Assembly (NCBI GenBank): GCA_015655225.1
Contig: JAATFK010000140.1
Span: 1-13,873 of the forward strand
Length of the DNA stretch: 13,873 nucleotides
From: Solirubrobacterales bacterium
GTDB taxonomy: Bacteria > Actinomycetota > Thermoleophilia > Solirubrobacterales > Solirubrobacteraceae
Reading direction: 5' to 3'
Below are positions 12,791 to 13,873 of the stretch, piece by piece. Under the pieces are notes generated by a model, which saw only the letters and a program-made list of their open reading frames with translations, was not told where the DNA came from and did no database searches. The translations under genes were made by a program, and so were the position numbers. How positions within the stretch are numbered: position 1 is the first letter of the stretch; each line of letters begins with the position of its first letter.

Positions 12791-13873
12791 GCTCCCACCT
12801 CCGCGACCGACGGCACCGCCATCGTCGTCGCCTCGATCACGCGCGCCTCGGAGCCCTCGCCGCGCGCGAACTGGTCGACGATCTGGCCGTCGGCGAGGAC
12901 GACGCAGCGGTCGCACAGCCCGACCAGCTCGGCGATCTCGGAGGAGACGACGAGCAACGTCACGCCCTCGTCGGCGAGCTGCAGGATCAGCCTGTAGATC
13001 TCCTGCCGCGTCTCGACGTCGACGCCCTTCGTCGGCTCGTCCAGCAGCATCACCTTGGGCGCGTTCATCAGCACGCGCGCGAGCAGGATCTTCTGCTGGT
13101 TGCCGCCGCTCAGGTGCGCGACGTCGGCGTTCGCGGACGGCGCCTTGATGCTGAGCGTGTCGATGTATCTGCGCGCGACACGCGCCTCGGCGCGGCGGTC
13201 CACGAAGCCCATCTTCGCGATCCCGCCGAGGTTGCCGATCGTGACGTTCTCGCTGAGGCCGAAGTTGAAGAGCAGGCCGCTGCCCTTGCGGTCCTCCGTC
13301 AGCATCGCGATCCCGGCGCGGCGCGCGTCGGCGGGCGAGCGCAGCCTGCGCTCGCGGCCCTCGACGCGGATCGTCCCGCGGTGCGCGAGGCGGCCGTTGA
13401 TCGCGCTCAGCAGCTCGGTGCGCCCGGCGCCGACGACGCCGGCGATGCCGACGATCTCGCCGCGCCGCGCGGTCAGGCTGACGTCGCGCAGGATGTCGTG
13501 CGGGCGCGACGGGTGGGCGACCGAGACGTGCTCCAGCGCCAGCACCTCCTCCTGGTGGGCGGGGTCGTAGTCCTTCTCGCGCTGCGGGTAGAGGCGGTCG
13601 AGCTCGCGGCCGACCATCGCCGCGACGATCGCGCGCTCGCTGAAGTCGGCGCGCTCGATCTCGGCGACCGAGCGGCCGTCGCGCAGGACCGTCGCGCGGT
13701 CGCACATGCGCATCACCTCGGGGATGCGGTGCGTGATGAAGATCATCGTCGTGCCGGCGTCGCGCAGACGGTTCAGGACGCCGAAGAGGCGGTCGGTCTC
13801 GTTGCCGGCGAGCGACGCGGTCGGCTCGTCGAGGATCAGCACGCGCGGGTCGGTCGCCAGCGCGCGGGCGATC
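12787..13873 (-). CDS. Sugar ABC transporter ATP-binding protein, RbsA/MglA type (N-terminus beyond window)
   Basis: 361 C-terminal residues of a two-cassette sugar ATPase; about 140 residues are missing at the right edge. The first cassette is seen from IARALATDPR onward, with Walker B LILDEPTAS (12-20) and H-loop FITHR (45-49). The second cassette has the degenerate P-loop GVVGAGRTEL (145-154) with Arg in place of Lys, EDRKGSGL (193-200), the signature LSGGNQQK (254-261), Walker B VMLLDEPTKGVD (274-285), and SSE instead of the H-loop His. All of these are hallmarks of ribose/galactose-class importers (CUT2 family). It would energise uptake of a monosaccharide across the membrane. Permease and binding protein genes are not in the window and are expected upstream, to the right. 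Its stop overlaps the GntR start. Confidence 0.96.
   Translation of the reverse strand, partial: IARALATDPRVLILDEPTASLAGNETDRLFGVLNRLRDAGTTMIFITHRIPEVMRMCDRATVLRDGRSVAEIERADFSERAIVAAMVGRELDRLYPQREKDYDPAHQEEVLALEHVSVAHPSRPHDILRDVSLTARRGEIVGIAGVVGAGRTELLSAINGRLAHRGTIRVEGRERRLRSPADARRAGIAMLTEDRKGSGLLFNFGLSENVTIGNLGGIAKMGFVDRRAEARVARRYIDTLSIKAPSANADVAHLSGGNQQKILLARVLMNAPKVMLLDEPTKGVDVETRQEIYRLILQLADEGVTLLVVSSEIAELVGLCDRCVVLADGQIVDQFARGEGSEARVIEATTMAVPSVAEVGA

Larger units (their letters stand above)
3138..13873 (-). other. Probable nine-gene operon (ABC ATPase to E2 acyltransferase)
   Basis: All nine genes lie on the minus strand. Junctions, in transcription order: ABC/GntR overlap 4 bp (12787-12790, GTGA); GntR/SDR overlap 11 bp (12008-12018); SDR/glycosidase gap 18 bp; glycosidase/2-hydroxyacid dehydrogenase overlap 4 bp (7012-7015, GTGA); 2-hydroxyacid dehydrogenase/E1 alpha overlap 4 bp (6044-6047, ATGA); E1 alpha/E1 beta share 1 bp (5085, TGATG); E1 beta/lipoyl protein overlap 4 bp (4108-4111, ATGA); lipoyl protein/E2 overlap 4 bp (3866-3869, GTGA). 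No internal space large enough for a usual promoter is seen, so transcription probably starts right of the window. An internal promoter within coding DNA cannot be excluded. Confidence 0.8.

Noticed and set aside
12008..13705. 565-aa frame ending in the second GntR regulator
   Set aside because: The upstream part is the shadow of the ABC ATPase; the GTG at 12790, overlapping the ABC stop, gives a GntR protein of normal length.

Overview
The window is extremely GC-rich coding DNA with nearly every third codon position G or C. Genes are packed almost end to end. Secreted multi-module glycosidases, FCD-type GntR regulators and RbsA-type sugar transport point to a soil-type Actinomycetota. A member of the Thermoleophilia/Solirubrobacterales (Conexibacter-like) is my guess from overall style, not proven. 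I see no rRNA, tRNA, CRISPR array, insertion sequence or origin. No stretch above 50 bp lacks a gene.

Left part (1-3133). A plus-strand gene fragment ends at 128 and converges on a two-gene minus-strand unit: an FAD-linked 2-hydroxyacid (glycolate / D-lactate type) oxidase (993-2369) followed by a fumarylacetoacetate hydrolase-family enzyme (138-968). Their divergent neighbour is an FCD-type GntR regulator (2417-3133). The only real intergenic region of the window, 47 bp, lies between them and carries a 12-bp perfect palindrome that could be an operator.

Right part (3138-13873, all minus strand, so read from right to left). Nine genes run in one chain with overlaps of 1-11 bp or an 18-bp gap: RbsA-like sugar ABC ATPase (cut by the window edge), a second GntR/FCD regulator paralogous to the first, a short-chain dehydrogenase, a very large secreted GH36-like glycosidase (1394 aa), a D-isomer-specific 2-hydroxyacid dehydrogenase, E1 alpha and E1 beta of a thiamine-diphosphate 2-oxoacid (or acetoin) dehydrogenase, a free-standing 81-aa lipoyl carrier, and a stripped E2 acyltransferase core. 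The stop codon of E2 lies 4 bp from the stop codon of the first GntR gene.

Working model (inference): an extracellular glycosidase frees a sugar or sugar derivative, the ABC system imports it, and the SDR and 2-hydroxyacid dehydrogenase turn it into a 2-oxoacid or acetoin-like compound. The split E1/lipoyl/E2 complex then makes acyl-CoA. The FAD oxidase and FAH-family enzyme could handle a side product or a C-C cleavage step. The two related GntR proteins bracket the cluster. E3, the sugar permease and the binding protein are not in the window.

The most unusual points are: (1) a duplicated beta-rich module in the glycosidase that appears nested inside two different host domains, once with its first strand displaced to the far end; (2) the split 2-oxoacid dehydrogenase E2, with lipoyl and catalytic parts as separate overlapping genes, no E1/E3-binding domain and a substituted active-site position; (3) translational-coupling-style overlaps tying a secreted glycosidase to cytosolic 2-oxoacid dehydrogenase genes; and (4) concentrated use of the AGA arginine codon in the glycosidase gene.
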